A DNA stretch of 9,152 nt from CAYZXU01 sp964482535 (GTDB lineage: Bacteria > Desulfobacterota > Desulfobacteria > Desulfobacterales > BuS5): the NCBI GenBank assembly GCA_964482535.1, contig CAYZXU010000091.1, forward strand, positions 1 to 9,152. The letters are read 5' to 3'. The notes under the pieces are model-generated. The model searched no databases, was not told the origin of the DNA, and worked only from the letters and a program-made list of their open reading frames with translations. The position numbers were made by a program, and so were the translations under genes. Below, in pieces: positions 6,591-9,152 of the stretch (positions are counted from its first letter, which is position 1; every line of letters starts with the position of its first letter).

Positions 6591-8429
6591 GAAAAAACTG
6601 CAAGAAACAAAAAGATAAGAAACATAGCAATTATAGCACATGTTGATCATGGAAAGACCACACTGGTGGATGCCATGTTCAAACAGAGCGGACTTTTCAG
6701 ACCAGGTCTTGGTTTAGATGACAGAATAATGGACAGCATGGATCTGGAAAAGGAAAGAGGAATAACCATTACTGCAAAAAACTGTTCCGTGCATTGGGAT
6801 GATGTGAAGATAAACATAATAGATACACCAGGACATGCCGATTTTGGAGGGGAGGTTGAACGTGCCCTTTCCATGGTTGACGGAGCTCTTTTGCTGGTTG
6901 ATGCTTCTGAAGGACCTTTGCCCCAGACCCGTTTTGTATTAAAAAAGACCCTGGAAAAAGGCCTGAAAGTTATTGTGGTGATAAATAAGATTGACAGAAA
7001 AGATGCACGGCCTGATGACATTCTTGATGAGATATATGATCTTTTCATAGATCTTGACGCAGAGGAAAGCCAGCTCGATTTTTTATACCTTTATGCAATC
7101 GGCCGTGAAGGCATAGCAAAAAAAAACCTGTCTGACAAAAAAGATAACCTTAATGATCTTTTTGAAATAATTATAAATGAAATACCTGCGCCTCAATATT
7201 CCCCTGATGAACCTTTCCAGATGCTTGTGTCTGACCTTGGATATTCAGATTATCTTGGCAGGCTTGCAATAGGAAGAGTCGTAAACGGCACTGCCAGATT
7301 TAATGATTCAATGATCTGTATAAATGAACTGGAAGAGCACCGCCCCCTTAAGATATCAAAGCTTCAGGTCTATGACGGTCTGAGTTTAAAGGAGGTTGAG
7401 TCTGCAGAATCGGGAGATATTGTTGTTCTTTCAGGCATAGAGGATGTGAAGATAGGGGATACCGTCTGCACAAAGGACTCCCCGAAAGCCTTAAAGAGAA
7501 TAAGTGTGGACGAACCTACAATCTCCATGGAATTTACAATAAACAGCTCTCCCTTATGCGGCAGGGAGGGAAAAATTGTACAATCCGGCAAGATACGCGA
7601 GAGGCTTGTAAGGGAGACCCTTAAAAATGTTGCAATCCGCCTTGAGCAGACAGGAGACAGGGAGAGTTTTATTGTAAAGGGGAGGGGCGAGTTCCAGATA
7701 GCTATCCTCATTGAAACCATGAGAAGAGAAGGTTTTGAAATGAGCGTAGGTCGCCCAAAGGTGATTTACAAATATGAAAATGGAAAAACCCTTGAACCCA
7801 TAGAGAAACTGTTTGTGGATTGTAATGAGAGTTTCCTGGGAATTGTAACTGAAAAACTTTCTTTTAGAAAGGGGAAGCTTATAAATCTTATAAATAACGG
7901 AAGCGGAAGGATAAATGCTGAATTTTCTGTTCCTTCACGTTCCCTGATCGGGTACAGGGATGAATTTCTCACAGACACAAAGGGAACTGGAATCATGAAC
8001 GCCCTGTTTGCCGGTTATGAAAAATTCAGGGGTGACTTTCCTTCCAGATTTACAGGTTCCATTGTGTCTGACAGGCAAGGCAAATCCGTTGGATATGCAC
8101 TGTTTCATCTTGAGCCAAGGGGTCGTCTTTTTATTGCTCCTGGAGAGGCTGTTTATGAGGGCATGATAATAGGCGAGCATAATAAGGAAACCGATATAAA
8201 TGCAAACCCCTGCAAGGAAAAAAAGCTTACAAACATGCGTGCTTCAGGAAAAGACGAAAGCATCATATGTACGCCTGTGAAACCGGTAACATTGGAAAAG
8301 GCGATAAATTTTATAAAAGATGACGAAATGGTGGAGATTACCCCTAAATCCATAAGAATACACAAGAGAGTTTTTTCCGCACAGAAAAGACATCTTATAA
8401 GGTCTGCCAAGTTTAAGGAAGTAAAATAA
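6588..8429 (+). CDS. typA: Ribosome-associated translational GTPase TypA/BipA
   Basis: A 613-residue EF-G-like GTPase of the TypA/BipA family, which binds 70S ribosomes and helps 50S assembly and growth under stress or cold. GTPase motifs are in order: G1 AHVDHGKTT (17-25), G2 with Thr60 in RGITIT, G3 DTPGH (79-83), G4 NKID (133-136) and a G5 region LYAIGREG (168-175). Domain II and EF-G-like domains follow. The family-specific C-terminal part is present: SRSLIGYRDEFLTDTKGTGIMN, PRGRLFIAPGEAVYEGMIIGEH, then LTNMRASGKDE and the basic tail DDEMVEITPKSIRIHKRV. The length is normal for TypA (about 600-615). An oddity is that the G5 motif, usually YASG or YASA, reads YAIG, with Ile171 in place of Ser. 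The gene starts with TTG. It is followed after 29 bases by a UbiD-family gene with no terminator between, so the two are probably co-transcribed. I see no strong promoter after the hairpin at 6503. Confidence 0.97.
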   Translation: MEKTARNKKIRNIAIIAHVDHGKTTLVDAMFKQSGLFRPGLGLDDRIMDSMDLEKERGITITAKNCSVHWDDVKINIIDTPGHADFGGEVERALSMVDGALLLVDASEGPLPQTRFVLKKTLEKGLKVIVVINKIDRKDARPDDILDEIYDLFIDLDAEESQLDFLYLYAIGREGIAKKNLSDKKDNLNDLFEIIINEIPAPQYSPDEPFQMLVSDLGYSDYLGRLAIGRVVNGTARFNDSMICINELEEHRPLKISKLQVYDGLSLKEVESAESGDIVVLSGIEDVKIGDTVCTKDSPKALKRISVDEPTISMEFTINSSPLCGREGKIVQSGKIRERLVRETLKNVAIRLEQTGDRESFIVKGRGEFQIAILIETMRREGFEMSVGRPKVIYKYENGKTLEPIEKLFVDCNESFLGIVTEKLSFRKGKLINLINNGSGRINAEFSVPSRSLIGYRDEFLTDTKGTGIMNALFAGYEKFRGDFPSRFTGSIVSDRQGKSVGYALFHLEPRGRLFIAPGEAVYEGMIIGEHNKETDINANPCKEKKLTNMRASGKDESIICTPVKPVTLEKAINFIKDDEMVEITPKSIRIHKRVFSAQKRHLIRSAKFKEVK

Positions 8430-8443
8430 CCAGTTAAAATAAC

Positions 8444-8461
8444 AGGAAAAAAACCATTTTG
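8444..8461 (+). promoter_or_regulatory. Ribosome binding site and TTG start of the UbiD-family gene
   Basis: AGGA at 8444-8447 precedes the TTG at 8459-8461 by 11 bases, a rather long spacing. The frame has a stop (TAA) at 8435-8437, so the only other possible start is ATT at 8456, a very rare start codon. The first in-frame ATG (8675) would remove 72 residues that look like a normal UbiD N-terminus, so TTG is preferred. Confidence 0.6.
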
Positions 8462-9152
8462 TATAAAAACCTGAGACATTTTTTAAAGGCTTTAGACTCA
8501 AAAAAGGAGCTTAAGTATATTGACAAAGAGGTCTCGGCGGATATTGAAATAAGCATATTTACAGATAAAGAGTCTAAAAGCCCTGACGGGGGCAAAGCTC
8601 TTTTTTTTAAAAATGTAAAAGGGTCAAAGTTTCCGGTAGTTACCAATATTTTTGGAAGCCCCAGGAGAATCTGCATGGCGCTCGGTGTAAAGCATCTCGA
8701 CGAGCCAGGAGAAAGAATAAAGGAGTTTATTGAGTTTAACCCCCCTAAAAACTTGAGATCTGCCATACATATTATCCCCATGGCAATCAGCACATCAAAT
8801 TTTTTTCCAAGATATTTAAAATCTAAAAGACCTCCGTGCCAGGAAGTTGTGTTAAAAGGAGATGATGTCGACCTTTCCCTTCTTCCTGTACTCCATTGCT
8901 GGCCAAAAGATGCTGGACCTTTTATAACCCTTCCCATGGTGATAACAAAAAGCCCTGTTACAGGAAAACGTAATGTTGGAATGTACAGAATGCAGATATT
9001 CGATAAAAATACCACAGGTATGCACTGGCATATCCATAAAGACGGGTCCCACTATTATAATGAATTTTGTCATATAAAAGAAAAGATGCCCGTCGCCGTT
9101 GCAATAGGAGCAGATCCTGCCACAATATTTGCGGCAACCGCCCCACTTCCAA
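8459..9152 (+). CDS. UbiD-family decarboxylase, N-terminal part (3' end outside window)
   Basis: 231 codons are visible with no stop, in a frame starting MYKNLRHFLKALDSKKEL, typical of UbiD proteins. These enzymes use prenylated FMN made by UbiX to (de)carboxylate aromatic or unsaturated acids. Visible family marks are GSPRRICMALG (about 67-77), LLPVLHCWPKDAGPFITLP and TGKRNVGMYRMQ (168-179). By alignment from memory with E. coli UbiD and fungal Fdc1, Asn172 and His193 would be metal ligands and Arg177 would contact the cofactor; the catalytic glutamates lie past the window end. The TGMHWHIHKDG segment (186-196) is more like the menaquinone-type decarboxylases (futalosine pathway, MqnL/MqnP-like) than E. 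coli UbiD, but degradative aromatic-acid decarboxylases are also possible. No UbiX partner is seen. It lies 29 bases after typA. Confidence 0.93.
   Translation, partial: MYKNLRHFLKALDSKKELKYIDKEVSADIEISIFTDKESKSPDGGKALFFKNVKGSKFPVVTNIFGSPRRICMALGVKHLDEPGERIKEFIEFNPPKNLRSAIHIIPMAISTSNFFPRYLKSKRPPCQEVVLKGDDVDLSLLPVLHCWPKDAGPFITLPMVITKSPVTGKRNVGMYRMQIFDKNTTGMHWHIHKDGSHYYNEFCHIKEKMPVAVAIGADPATIFAATAPLP

Noticed and set aside
6647..7048. A 133-codon minus-strand ORF opposite the typA GTPase domain
   Set aside because: It lies wholly inside the highly conserved typA G domain and its product resembles no known protein.
8434..9015. A 193-codon minus-strand ORF opposite the UbiD-family gene
   Set aside because: The plus-strand frame gives an unbroken protein with clear UbiD motifs; the minus-strand product is a low-complexity Ser/Phe-rich shadow with no recognisable domain.
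1..9152. Mobile elements, CRISPR arrays, tRNA or rRNA genes, toxin-antitoxin or phage-defence genes
   Set aside because: No transposase, integrase, regularly spaced repeats, tRNA cloverleaf or defence-type domains were seen on either strand; all long open frames are accounted for by the six genes listed.

Overview
The window looks like a chromosomal segment from an AT-rich, Gram-negative, probably anaerobic bacterium. Three proteins point to an outer membrane: a beta-barrel protein, a TolC-type channel and an AsmA/YhdP-like protein. The low GC content, the many A/T homopolymer runs, and a UbiD-type decarboxylase of the kind tied to menaquinone or aromatic-acid metabolism suggest Desulfobacterota (for example Desulfobacterales). 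That placement is an inference, because there is no rRNA or other strong marker here.

Layout. At the left edge (to 587, + strand) is the C-terminal end of an outer-membrane beta-barrel protein, cut by the window start. It converges, with a 32-base gap, on a minus-strand two-gene operon. The promoter-proximal gene (4057-5388) encodes a TolC-family outer-membrane efflux channel. The second (620-4030), 26 bases downstream, encodes a 1136-residue AsmA/YhdP-like envelope protein anchored in the inner membrane. A 158-base AT-rich divergent region (5389-5546) separates this operon from a plus-strand gene (5547-6338) for a metallo-beta-lactamase-fold hydrolase of the RNase Z-like type. Then comes a 249-base intergenic stretch with a 50-base near-perfect palindrome followed by a T tract, most simply a terminator. 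The right part is a plus-strand pair: typA/bipA (6588-8429), a translational GTPase, and 29 bases later the start of a UbiD-family decarboxylase (8459 to beyond the window end). Both of these genes appear to start with TTG.

How the genes fit together. TolC plus the AsmA-like protein make a plausible envelope unit: an outer-membrane channel made together with an inner-membrane-anchored protein that may span the periplasm. No pump or membrane-fusion protein lies in the window. The MBL hydrolase and the typA-ubiD pair look like housekeeping genes with no evident link to the envelope operon, except that the MBL gene shares a divergent control region with it.

I found no transposase, integrase, CRISPR array, tRNA, rRNA or toxin-antitoxin pair. 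Nothing amounts to a clear new system. The points most worth a second look are the TolC-AsmA bicistron, an A10 tract just after the asmA-like start codon, an inverted repeat flanking the divergent promoters, and the palindromic terminator-like element before typA.
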